From: UBA10649 sp963842725
GTDB taxonomy: Bacteria > Actinomycetota > Actinomycetes > S36-B12
Assembly: GCA_963842725.1 (NCBI GenBank)
Contig: CAWJHN010000004.1
Coordinates: 558,001-622,000 of the forward strand
Length of the DNA stretch: 64,000 nt
Direction: 5' to 3'
Part shown: one piece after another, positions 25,796 to 33,799 of the stretch
How positions within the stretch are numbered: the stretch's first letter is position 1
Layout of the letters: every line of letters starts with the position of its first letter
The notes under the pieces: generated by a model
Database searches by the model: none
What the model was told of the DNA's origin: nothing
Seen by the model: only the letters and a program-made list of their open reading frames with translations
Position numbers and translations under genes: made by a program

Positions 25796-27977
25796 TCAGG
25801 ACTCCGCGATCTCGGTGAGCAGGACGGCGACCTCGCGCGCCTGGGCGATGGCTGCTCGCTCGAGCACCTTGCTGATGCTCGGAGACGCCTGGCGGCCGGT
25901 GACGCGCTGGATGGGCTGGTCGAGCCAGTCGAAGTAGCGGCGCTGGATCTCGTCCGACAGCCATGCGCCGTAGCTCGTGCCGAGGGCACCCTGCTCGGCG
26001 ATCACCACGTTGTTCGTCTTCATGATGCTGGCACCGATCGTGTCCCAGTCGATGCTCGCCCGGTCGAGCCACCGCAGGTCGATGACTTCGGCATCGACCG
26101 TGCCCACCTGCTCGACGGCCTCGAGGACGTAGTTCGTCATCGCGAGGTACGTGAGGATGGTCACGTCGGCTCCGGAACGCCGGACGGCCGCCTTGCCCAC
26201 CGGCAGGCAGTAGTCGAAGTCGTCGACCGGTCCCTCTCCACTCGAGGTGTAGAGGTCCACCGCCTCGATGACGACCACCGGGTCCTGGCACTGGAGCGCG
26301 CTGTTCATGAGTCCGACGTAGTCGAACGGCGTCGACGGCGCGACGATCCGCCAGCCCGGTGCCGTGACGAAGATGCCGGCGGGATCCATCGAGTGCTGCG
26401 ACCCGTATCCGGTGCCCATGGCGACCTTGCTGCGGAGCACGAACGGCACGGCGCCGGTCCCCCCGTACATGTGACGGGCCTTGCCGATCTGGTTGAAAAG
26501 CTGGTCGGCGGCCACCCACATGAAGTCGGCGTACATGAACTCCACGACCGGCTTGAACCGGCCGTCCATCGCTATCCCGCCGCCGAGGCCGGTGAAGGCG
26601 TTCTCGCTGATGGGCGTGCCCAGGACGCGGTCGGGGAAGGACTCGCTCAGGCCCTTGGTGGCGCCGTTCGTGCCACCGGCGAGCCGGTGGATGTCCTCGC
26701 CCATGATGACGACGGTCGGGTCGGTCTCCATCCGACGGGCCATGACGCCGGCCACGGCGTCGATGAACCTGACCTCGGCGATCTCTCCCGCGAAGCGTGT
26801 CGCGGTCTTCGAAGCGGACGCCCTCGAACTCGCTCAGGTCCCCTCGGATGCCGACGTCGGCGAAGTCGGGGTCGGGCCATTCGGACGGCTTGATCTGGCG
26901 TTGGCCGGGCTTGCCGCCCGGCAGGGGCTCGAGGAGGGTGTCGCCGATCTCGGCCATCAGCTCCTTGGCATTCGACACGGCCGCGGCGACGGCCTCCTCG
27001 CTCATGATCTGGCGTCGGACCAGGTGGTGCGCGACCTGGTCGATCGGGTCACGCTGTCGCCACTCGGCCTCCTCCTCCTTGGTGCGGTAGCGGAATGCGC
27101 TGCCGGGGAAGGGCCCGTTCTGGTGGAAGTAGCGATAGACGTCCGCCTCGATGACGGCGGGACCTTTCCCCGCCCGCATGTGGGCGAGGGCCTCCTGCAT
27201 CGTCAGGTAGACGGCCAGCGGGTTCATGCCATCGACCTTCCAACTCGCCACGCCGAAGCCCGGTCCGCGTCCGGACAGCCGGGGCTCGGCGGTGACCTCG
27301 CTCACGTGCGTCGACACGGCGTACTGGTTGTTCTCGATGAAGAAGCAGATCGGCAGGTCCCAGGCGCCGGCCAGGTTGAGGGTCTCGAGCGTCGAGCCGA
27401 TGTTCGTGGCCCCGTCCCCGAAGTAGGTGACCGCCACGTTGTCGGTCCCGGCGTGACGGTGCGCCCATGCCGAGCCGGCCGCGAGCGGCACGCCGCCGCC
27501 GACGATGGCGTTCGTGCCGATCGCGCCGGCCTCGAGCCACTGCAGGTGCATCGAGCCGCCCCGACCGTGGGTGAACCCCCGGTCCAGCCCGCAGATCTCG
27601 GCCAGTGTCCGCAGCAGCGCGGCCCTGACCTCGTCGGGGACGGGCTGCGTCGGGTCGATCCCCTCGGGCGCGAGGTGCGTCAGGACCTTGGCGAGGAACT
27701 GGTGGTGTCCTCGATGGGAGCCGTTGACCGTGTCGCGACTGGTCAGTCCGATCACCGATCCGACCGCGCCCCCCTCCTGGCCGATGCTGGAGTGCGCGGG
27801 ACCGTGGATGAGCCCGGCGGCAGCCAGGTCCAGGACGTACTCCTCGAAGCTTCGGATCAGCACCAACTGGCTCAGCATCGCCGTGAGCAGTGCGGGATCT
27901 GCCGCGTCCCAGTCCGCGTCGGTGGTCTCCACCTCGACCCAGGGAGCGGTCGCTGCAAGGGGCTTGTGCTCGGTCAC
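25796..27977 (-). pseudogene. Fused 2-oxoacid dehydrogenase E1 alpha-beta, interrupted by one frameshift
   Basis: The alpha half (from GTG 27977, GAGG upstream) has the TPP motif GDGATNIGSTLETLNLAGAW...ENNQYA, HGRGGSMH and SIGQEGG. The beta half has VIMGEDIHRLAGGTNGATKGL, FTGLGGGIAMDG, VEFMYADF and AEQGALGTSYG, and ends at 25796. Near 26815-26825 the frame shifts by one base. Removing one C gives a smooth junction FEDRDT-FAGEIAEVRFIDAVAGVM, matching the linker expected of fused alpha/beta E1 proteins (about 727 residues). As read, the alpha frame misses beta entirely and stays open into E2. Function: thiamine-dependent decarboxylation of a 2-oxoacid. It is divergent from the VOC/GntR genes across an operator-bearing gap. 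Two separate genes are a less likely alternative. Confidence 0.7.
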
Positions 27978-28006
27978 GGTGGCCTCATTCACTCGGGAAC
28001 AGCAGG

Positions 28007-28035
28007 AGTGTGGCACCAAATGGATCCATTTTCAA
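28007..28035 (-). promoter_or_regulatory. E1 promoter with 14-bp palindromic operator in its spacer
   Basis: On the minus strand a -35-like TTGAAA (28035-28030) and a -10-like CACACT (28012-28007) are 17 bases apart. Inside the spacer, reaching the -35, is the perfect palindrome AAATGGATCCATTT (28018-28031). Binding there would block the E1-E2 promoter. The same ATGGATCCAT core recurs at 28084-28093. Confidence 0.55.
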
Positions 28036-28067
28036 GACGTTCATGCGATAGTTGGTCATTGAGCTCG

Positions 28068-28096
28068 TTGTCATACCCGACATATGGATCCATTAT
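28068..28096 (+). promoter_or_regulatory. VOC/GntR promoter with second ATGGATCCAT operator
   Basis: TTGTCA (28068-28073) and CATTAT (28091-28096) are 17 bases apart. ATGGATCCAT (28084-28093) overlaps the -10. Being the second copy, 64 bases from the first, and lying upstream of the GntR operon, it is the probable autoregulatory site of the GntR/FCD regulator encoded at 28616. Confidence 0.55.
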
Positions 28097-28105
28097 GGAG
28101 GACGC

Positions 28106-28612
28106 ATGGCTGCCGGACTTCCTGGCCTGACCCGTGTTGACCACATCGGGATCACCGTTCCCGATCTCGATGAGGCCTCACGCTTCCTCGTCGACGTACT
28201 CGGCTGCGAGTACATGTACCGGCTCGGACCGTTCCAGAACGACGGCGACTGGATGACCGAGCACCTCAACGTCCATCCGCGTGCGGTGATGCGTGAACTG
28301 CGCTTCTTCCGGTGCGGTGGCCAGGCGGTCTTCGAGGTGTTCCAGTACGAATCGCCGGACCAGGACCGGTCGCTGCCGCGAAACAGCGACATCGGCGGTC
28401 ATCATGTGGCCCTGTACGTGGAGGATCTCGATGAGGCCGTCGCGTACCTGAAGGAGCACGGCGTCACCGTGCTGGGCGAGCCGACCAGCAGCAAGGGCGC
28501 GAGCGAGGGCCAGCGCTGGGTCTACTTCCTGGCGCCCTGGGGCATGCAGTTCGAACTAGTCTCCTACCCGGGAGGCAAGGCCTTCGATCATGACCCGACG
28601 CTCTGGGAGTAG
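28106..28612 (+). CDS. VOC (glyoxalase/dioxygenase fold) family protein
   Basis: This 168-residue protein has two beta-alpha-beta-beta-beta modules: the first opens LTRVDHIGITVPDLDEASRFL, the second GGHHVALYVEDLDEAVAYL and ends with FELVSYPGG. Candidate metal ligands are the His of VDHIG, the His of HHVAL and the Glu of FELV. VOC proteins act as epimerases, isomerases, lyases or dioxygenases; the reaction here is unknown. ATG 28106 follows GGAGGA. It heads an operon with the GntR regulator (3-base gap) and presumably acts on an intermediate of the same pathway. Confidence 0.8.
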   Translation: MAAGLPGLTRVDHIGITVPDLDEASRFLVDVLGCEYMYRLGPFQNDGDWMTEHLNVHPRAVMRELRFFRCGGQAVFEVFQYESPDQDRSLPRNSDIGGHHVALYVEDLDEAVAYLKEHGVTVLGEPTSSKGASEGQRWVYFLAPWGMQFELVSYPGGKAFDHDPTLWE

Positions 28613-28615
28613 CAC

Positions 28616-29350
28616 ATGACAGATCGTGTTCGGGAGCCAGATCGCCTTCGTGAGCTGGATCGCGTTCGGGAGCCAGATCGCCTTCGTGAGAACGTGCGGC
28701 CCGACGTCGCATCGCCGGCGGTGAGCGAGCAGGTGGCCAGCTACCTTCGGGACGCCATCCTCAGCGGTGAGATCCGACCCGGGGAGCGGATTCTCCAGGA
28801 GACCATCGCCGAGCAGTTCGGCGCCAGTCGGCTCCCGGTTCGCGAGGCTCTGAGGATGCTGGAGGTCGAGGGACTCACCGAGCTCGAGCCGAACAAGGGC
28901 GCCCGGGTCCCGAAGCTGGACCTGCACCAGGTCAGCGTCCTGTACCAGCTGCGCGAGCGGATCGAGCCGCTCGCCCTCATCGAGAGCCTGGTGCGCATGG
29001 ACCAGCGCGACATCGACGAGCTCACGCACATCCACGAGCGGATCGAGGCGAACGACGACGTCGCGACCTTCCTGCGCCTCGACCGCGAGTTCCACCTGCT
29101 GTCATACACGAAGTGCGGCAGCGATCAGATCCTGACGACCGTGACGAGGTTCTGGAACTCCACCCAGTACTACCGGCGCGAGTTCATGAGGTTCAGCGGA
29201 CCGGCGCGTCGCTGGGTCGTCAACGCGGAGCATGCCCTCCTGCTGGACGCCATTGTGCGACGGGACGCGGTCGATGCCGAGCGTTATCTGAGCGGCCACA
29301 TCCGCCGCACCCGCATCGCCCTGGAGCAGCACCCCGAGGTCTTCGCCTGA
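28616..29350 (+). CDS. GntR-family transcriptional regulator, FCD (FadR-type) effector domain
   Basis: This is a 244-residue regulator. The winged helix (about 35-100) contains VREALRMLEVEGLTEL. The all-helical FCD domain has the Asp-His-His-His metal-site pattern: Asp and His in LDREFHLLSY, His in AEHALLLDAI and His in LSGHIRRTR. This implies a carboxylate-type effector. The first 26 residues are a perfect-period tandem repeat (two 12-residue units, DRVREPDRLREL/N) from two 36-base repeats at 28622-28657 and 28658-28693. A GTG at 28694 could start a version lacking them. The likely operators are the ATGGATCCAT palindromes between this operon and E1. Confidence 0.88.
   Translation: MTDRVREPDRLRELDRVREPDRLRENVRPDVASPAVSEQVASYLRDAILSGEIRPGERILQETIAEQFGASRLPVREALRMLEVEGLTELEPNKGARVPKLDLHQVSVLYQLRERIEPLALIESLVRMDQRDIDELTHIHERIEANDDVATFLRLDREFHLLSYTKCGSDQILTTVTRFWNSTQYYRREFMRFSGPARRWVVNAEHALLLDAIVRRDAVDAERYLSGHIRRTRIALEQHPEVFA
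28622..28693 (+). repeat. 36-base tandem repeat (two units) inside the GntR coding region
   Basis: Two consecutive 36-base units starting GATCGYGTTCGGGAGCCAGA differ at only a few bases and encode DRVREPDRLREL then DRVREPDRLREN. Each unit is itself two DRxRE half-repeats. Confidence 0.85.
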
Positions 29351-29487
29351 TTCGACGCTCCCGGGCGCCTGTCGTTCGCGTCGAGCGCGGGGCGGACGTC
29401 CGTCCGAGGTGCGGATCAGCCAGGATGAACGTTCCAGCGATCATCCGCAGGAAGTCGACGAGCGTCCTGCGCGAGGGATGGACAGAA

Positions 29488-29504
29488 GTTAAGCGATGCA
29501 TAAC
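29488..29504. promoter_or_regulatory. Inverted repeat GTTA-N9-TAAC before the TIM-barrel gene
   Basis: GTTAAGCGATGCATAAC lies 10 bases before the GTG at 29515, in an otherwise plain 164-base gap. It could be an operator or overlap a start-proximal promoter. Weak evidence. Confidence 0.3.
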
Positions 29505-29514
29505 ACTCGGCCGG

Positions 29515-30426
29515 GTGACGGACCCCGGCCTGCTGGCCACCTGCTGGACGACTGCGGGGGACGCTGCGCCCTACCCCGGACGGCACACCAGCCCGCTGGA
29601 CCTGCGCACGCGGATCGAGAGTGCCCGGCGAGCGGGCTTCACGGCCTTCGGCATCCTGGACTTCGACCTGCAGCGGTTCCTCGAGACGTCGGATCTGCGC
29701 ACACTCGACGCCATCCTGCGCGACAACGGCATGGACCATGTCGAGCTGGAGTTCCTGACGCGATGGTGGACCGGTGGTGCGGAGCGAGCTGAATCCGACC
29801 GCAGTCGCGCGTTCCTGCTCGACGCCGCGCAGGCCTTGGGCGCACACCATGTCAAGGTGGCGCCGGACCTGATCGACGTGTCTCCGCCCGAAGTCGACGT
29901 CTGGGCCGAGGCCTTCCGGGACCTGGCCGAGGATGCGCATGAGCACGGCACTCGAGTCGCCCTGGAGTTCATGCCGTTCGCGAACATCAGCACCCTCGAG
30001 TCCGCTGCTGCGATCGTCGCCGCCGCGGCGCATCCCGCCGGCGGACTCCTGCTGGATGTGTGGCATCTCGAACGCTCCGGGGCGAGCCCGGACGACCTCG
30101 CGCGCCTTTCGATCGCATCGATCATGGCGGTCGAGCTCGATGACGGCTCTGCCGAGCCGCAGGGCGATCCGTACGACGACACCTGCCTGCGGCGGATGCT
30201 GCCCGGCGAGGGGGACTTCCGGGTGGCGCAGTTCGCCGCAGTCCTGATGCGCCTGGGCTGGTCGCTGCCGTGGGGCGTCGAGATCATCAGCGAGACCTAC
30301 CGCGTGCGAGACCTCGATGAGGCCCTGGCCGACGTCGTGAGCCGAACCCGTGAGCAGCTGGCCATCGCGCAGGCGCTGACGGCTGATGTGGACGTGGAGA
30401 GAACCCAACCAGAGGAGCAGCGCTGA
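29515..30426 (+). CDS. Sugar phosphate isomerase/epimerase-type TIM-barrel protein
   Basis: This is a 303-residue AP-endonuclease-2-like TIM barrel. Recognisable strands are GILDFDLQRFL, VKVAPDLIDV, RVALEFMPFANISTLE (Glu ligand), LLLDVWHLERSG (Asp and His ligands) and VEIISETYR (Glu ligand), giving the Glu-Asp-His-Glu divalent-metal site of xylose-isomerase-like enzymes. It probably isomerises or epimerises, or hydrates/dehydrates, a sugar acid or keto-polyol. GTG 29515 is chosen because the frame upstream lies within the GntR gene region. Its stop overlaps the ATG of the SDR gene, so the two act in one operon. Confidence 0.78.
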   Translation: MTDPGLLATCWTTAGDAAPYPGRHTSPLDLRTRIESARRAGFTAFGILDFDLQRFLETSDLRTLDAILRDNGMDHVELEFLTRWWTGGAERAESDRSRAFLLDAAQALGAHHVKVAPDLIDVSPPEVDVWAEAFRDLAEDAHEHGTRVALEFMPFANISTLESAAAIVAAAAHPAGGLLLDVWHLERSGASPDDLARLSIASIMAVELDDGSAEPQGDPYDDTCLRRMLPGEGDFRVAQFAAVLMRLGWSLPWGVEIISETYRVRDLDEALADVVSRTREQLAIAQALTADVDVERTQPEEQR

Positions 30427-31226
30427 TGGATGTCGAGTTGAGGGACAAGGTCGTCCTCATCACCGGTGGGGCCACCGGGATCGGGAGGGCCACGGCGCTC
30501 GCCTTCGCCCGCGAGGGTGCGATCCTCGCCCTCGCGGACAACGACGAGACGGAGCTCCAGGTCACGGCCAGACTCGTGGGGGAGATCTCCCCGGTGCACA
30601 CGGCCGTGGCGGACCTGTCCAGTGCAGCGGGGGTCGACGCGGCCTTCGACGCCCTCATGGGCATTACCGGAGGCCGGCTCGACGTGCTCTTCAACAACGT
30701 CGGCAAGGGTGCGGTCCGCTCGTTCGACGATCTGAGCGATGCCGACTGGGATGCGACCATGCAGATCAACTTCATGTCGCAGGTGCGGGCGATCCGGCGA
30801 GCGCTGGTGGTCATGCGCGCTCAGGGTCACGGCGTGATCACCAACAACGCATCCGACCTCGCTCGTCAACCCGAGGGAGTGCCCATCGACTACTCGGTGT
30901 CCAAGGCCGCCGTGCTGTCGCTCACGAAGGCGCTCGCCCGGGCCGAGGGTCCGGCGATCCGGATCAACGCGGTCGCCCCGGGTCCGGTATGGACTGAGTT
31001 CTGGACGAAGCCGGGAGGCTTCGCCGAGACCATGGGTCAGTTCTACGGGCTGCCGCCCAAGGAGGCGGTCGAGCACGAGATGCGCAAGCGAGAGCTGCCG
31101 GCCGCCCGCCTGGGCACGCCCGAGGAGGTGGCGGACGTGGTCGTGTTCCTCAGTTCCCCACGTGCGGCGTTCGTGACGGGCAGCGTGTGGGGCGTGGACG
31201 GTGGCAGCATTCGCAACATCATCTAG
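30426..31226 (+). CDS. Short-chain dehydrogenase/reductase (SDR)
   Basis: This 266-residue classical SDR has the cofactor motif TGGATGIGRA (about 14-23) and NNVGKG. The catalytic Ser-Tyr-Lys are in NNASDLARQPEGVPIDYSVSKAA, and the C-terminal block is VTGSVWGVDGG. An Asp after beta-2 (ALADNDE) suggests NAD+ preference. ATG shares a base with the preceding stop (TGATG). It likely oxidises a hydroxyl of the pathway intermediate handled by the adjacent TIM-barrel protein. Confidence 0.87.
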   Translation: MDVELRDKVVLITGGATGIGRATALAFAREGAILALADNDETELQVTARLVGEISPVHTAVADLSSAAGVDAAFDALMGITGGRLDVLFNNVGKGAVRSFDDLSDADWDATMQINFMSQVRAIRRALVVMRAQGHGVITNNASDLARQPEGVPIDYSVSKAAVLSLTKALARAEGPAIRINAVAPGPVWTEFWTKPGGFAETMGQFYGLPPKEAVEHEMRKRELPAARLGTPEEVADVVVFLSSPRAAFVTGSVWGVDGGSIRNII

Positions 31227-31282
31227 CGTCCTCTGCACCGTGGGCGATGAGCGGTTGACCTGCGACGCGGCGGTCGCACCGA

Positions 31283-31288
31283 CACAAT
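31283..31288 (+). promoter_or_regulatory. Leaderless-type -10 box (CACAAT) of folD
   Basis: CACAAT, six bases, then ATG 31295. This is the same spacing as guaA, pcrA and purN, consistent with folD having kept its own housekeeping promoter inside the catabolic region. Confidence 0.4.
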
Positions 31289-31294
31289 GTCGCC

Positions 31295-32155
31295 ATGACG
31301 GCAGTGATTCTGGACGGCAAGGCAACCGCGGCGAGCGTCAAGTCGGATCTGCGGATCCGCGTGGACGCGCTGCGGGCGTTGGGCGTGACTCCCGGCCTCG
31401 GCACCGTGCTGGTGGGCGACGATCCCGGCAGCCATGCGTACGTGGGCGGTAAGCACAAGGACTGCGCGGAGGTCGGGATCGCCTCCATCCGGATCGACCT
31501 GCCAGCGGACACCACCCAGGAGCGACTGGACGCCGAGATCGCCCGCCTGAACGAGGATCCATCCGTCACCGGGTACATCGTCCAGCTGCCGCTGCCCAAG
31601 CACCTCGATGCCAACCGCGTGCTGACCCTCATGGACCCGGCCAAGGATGCGGACGGGCTGCATCCGATGAATCTCGGGCGCCTGGTCCTGGGCGAGCCCG
31701 CGCCGCTGCCGTGCACGCCCCGAGGGATCGTCGAGCTGCTCCGCCGCTACGACGTGGAGATCAACGGGGCCGAGGTCGTCGTGATCGGCCGCGGAGTCAC
31801 GGTCGGCAGGCCGCTGGGCCTGCTGCTCACCCGCAAGTCGGAGAACGCGACCGTCACGCTGTGCCATACCGGCACCAGGGACGTTGCGTCCCACCTGCGG
31901 ACGGCGGACATCATCGTCGCAGCGGCGGGGGTACCGCACCTGGTGACCGCGGCTCTCGTGAAGCCCGGATGCGCGGTCCTCGACGTCGGCATCACCCGTA
32001 CCGAGTCGGGCCTGGTCGGTGACGTGGCTCCCGATGTCATGGACGTGGCCGGTTTCGTCGCGCCCATGCCGGGCGGCGTCGGGCCGATGACGCGCGCCAT
32101 GCTCATCGCGAACGTTGTCGAGGCCGCTGAGCGTGCCGCTGGCGTGAACGGGTAG
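31295..32155 (+). CDS. folD: Methylenetetrahydrofolate dehydrogenase / cyclohydrolase
   Basis: This bifunctional enzyme interconverts 5,10-methylene-, methenyl- and 10-formyl-tetrahydrofolate. The 286-residue protein is complete. Landmarks are the YVGGKHKDCAEVGI helix with catalytic Tyr and Lys, QLPLPKHL, DADGLHPMNLGRL, the NADP loop VVIGRGVTVGRPLG, and PMPGGVGPMTRAML. In many actinobacteria folD sits near purH on one side and DUF3017-mdh on the other. Here 8.7 kb separates it from purH and about 17 kb from DUF3017, so it looks like a core gene stranded in an insertion. A role in handling one-carbon units from the catabolic pathway cannot be excluded. Confidence 0.96.
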   Translation: MTAVILDGKATAASVKSDLRIRVDALRALGVTPGLGTVLVGDDPGSHAYVGGKHKDCAEVGIASIRIDLPADTTQERLDAEIARLNEDPSVTGYIVQLPLPKHLDANRVLTLMDPAKDADGLHPMNLGRLVLGEPAPLPCTPRGIVELLRRYDVEINGAEVVVIGRGVTVGRPLGLLLTRKSENATVTLCHTGTRDVASHLRTADIIVAAAGVPHLVTAALVKPGCAVLDVGITRTESGLVGDVAPDVMDVAGFVAPMPGGVGPMTRAMLIANVVEAAERAAGVNG

Positions 32156-32176
32156 CGGACTGCCCCGTCCACGTTG

Positions 32177-32222
32177 CAATTGTGCAGTAATGCTTTACAT
32201 CTGGACCACCTGCTTCTACCAT
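32177..32222 (+). promoter_or_regulatory. Promoter of the PRISE-type gene with shared operator motif (site A)
   Basis: TTTACA (-35, 32194-32199), 17 bases, TACCAT (-10, 32217-32222). The 23 bases ending at the last -35 base (32177-32199) begin CAATTGTGCAGTAATGCTTT and match the site before the alcohol dehydrogenase at 35422-35444 in 19 of 23 positions, in the same register to the -35. Confidence 0.6.
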
Positions 32223-32260
32223 CCGTGCAGTCACGGCAAACAGAAGCAAGGAGCTCGGAC

Positions 32261-33348
32261 ATGTCCCAGCAGGCCCCCAGCGATCGTCACGCACTCGTCG
32301 TCGGAGCGACCGGCATCGCCGGTCAGGCGCTCTGCCACGACCTGATCGCCCACGGCTGGCGGGTGACCGGCGTATCCCGGCGATCGCCCGTCGACATCCC
32401 GGGGGTGACCCCGGTCCTGGTCGACCTCACTGATCCCGGAGCGGTCGCGGCGGCCCTCGGCGACCTCGCCCCGACTGCCGTCTTCTTCGCGGTCTGGATG
32501 CGCATGCCCACCGAGGCCGAGAACATCCGGGTGAACAGCGGCATCGTGCGCGACGTGCTGGCCGCCGTCACGCCATCGGGGACGTCTTCGGCACGTGTCC
32601 CTGATGACCGGCCTGAAGCACTACCTCGGGCCGTTCGAGTCCTATGCGCAGGGTGAGAGCCGGGAGACGCCGTTCCACGAGTACGAGCCACGGCTGGACC
32701 TGCCCAACTTCTACTACGCCCAGGAGGACGAGATGTGGGCGTCCGCCGAGCAGCATGGCTTCTCGTGGAGCGTCCACCGCTCCCACACGGTCGTCGGCTT
32801 CGCCGTGGGCAACGCGATGAACATGGGCATGACGATCGCGGTCCAGGCGGCTATCTGCAAGGAGCGTGGCATGCCGTTCGTCTTCCCGGGCAACGAGGTG
32901 CAGTGGAACGGCCTGACGGACATGACCGACGCCGACCTGCTCGCACGCCAGATGGTCTGGACGGCGGAGACCGAGGGACTCCCGAGCCAGGCGTACAACA
33001 CGGCCAATGGCGACGTGTTCCGCTGGAAGTGGATGTGGCCGCGCGATGGCCGAGCTCCTCGGCGTCGAGCCGGAGGGCTACGCCGACCAGCCGCGACCAC
33101 TGGTGGAGCAGATGGTCGGAATGGAGGGAACCTGGGCGCAGATCGCGGAGCGCGAGGGCCTGGCCGAGTCGGACCTGAGCCGCGTCGCCTCGTGGTGGCA
33201 CACGGATGCCGACATGAACCGACCGCTCGAGTGCTTCACGGACATGGCAAACAGCCGGCGCCATGGGTTCATGGACGCCAGCGTGACCATCGACTCCTTC
33301 GAGGCGCTGTTCGCACGGCTTCGCCGTGAGCGCGTGATCCCCTCCTAG
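32261..33348 (+). pseudogene. PRISE-type SDR (iridoid synthase/progesterone 5-beta-reductase-like), two frameshifts
   Basis: The three frames together encode one extended SDR of about 360 residues. Frame 1 (from ATG 32261, AAGGAG upstream) has LVVGATGIAGQALCHDLIAHGWRVTGVSRR. Frame 2 has HVSLMTGLKHYLGPFESY, NFYYAQED with the catalytic-type Tyr, WSVHRSHTVVGFAVGNAMNMG and NGDVFRWKWMW. Frame 3 has MAELLGVEPEGYADQ to the stop at 33348. Both junctions (near 32590 and 33042, the latter in a CGCGCG run) are repaired by removing one base, giving WPR-MAELLG at the second. PRISE enzymes reduce 1,4-enones or related carbonyls with NADPH. Either truly inactive or two sequencing insertions. Confidence 0.65.
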
Positions 33349-33404
33349 GCCGCTGGATCCCCTCGTACACATCGGACAACCGACCCGAGCAGGAGGCAGG
33401 GCAG

Positions 33405-33797
33405 ATGCTGCGCATCCTCAACACCGACATGGATCCGATCTCGGAGCACGGCGGGACGGTGACGAGCTGGTTCATGTATCCGAAGGAGAGCCTCCGGACC
33501 GCCACCGATGGGTCGTACCTGGAGTTCGTCAACGAGTTCCAGCTCGAACCCGGCGTATCCATCGAGCCGCATCGGCACAACTCGCACGAGTTCTACTACG
33601 TCCTTCGGGGCGGCGGAACGATGCGAGTCGGCGACGAGCAGGGTGAGATGCGCGCCGGGGACCTCGTCCACATCGGTCCGAACGAGGACCATTCCCTGCG
33701 GGCCGGCGACGATGGCGTGCGGTGCTTCGCCTTCGCCGTGAGCTTCATGAGGCCGGGAGAATCCTATTCGGTCGCACACTTCGAAGGCTGGGAGTAG
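33405..33797 (+). CDS. Cupin-domain protein
   Basis: This 130-residue single-domain cupin has motif 1 PHRHNSHEFYYVLRGGG (His, His, Glu metal ligands) and motif 2 GDLVHIGPNEDHSL (His). It binds a divalent metal and probably acts as an isomerase, dioxygenase or binding protein for a pathway intermediate. ATG 33405 has an AGGAGG ribosome site. The next SDR follows by 2 bases, so they are cotranscribed. Confidence 0.8.
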   Translation: MLRILNTDMDPISEHGGTVTSWFMYPKESLRTATDGSYLEFVNEFQLEPGVSIEPHRHNSHEFYYVLRGGGTMRVGDEQGEMRAGDLVHIGPNEDHSLRAGDDGVRCFAFAVSFMRPGESYSVAHFEGWE

Positions 33798-33799
33798 GC

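Noticed and set aside
24177..25937. 586-codon plus-strand frame across the E2 gene
   Set aside because: Shadow frame; it starts inside the DMT transporter and crosses the E2 coding region without any recognisable domain.
24528..28019. A single 1163-residue protein spanning E1 and E2
   Set aside because: The middle third is scrambled because the true beta subunit is in another frame with its own stop at 25796; E2 has its own start 2 bases later. Explained by a frameshift rather than a real fusion.
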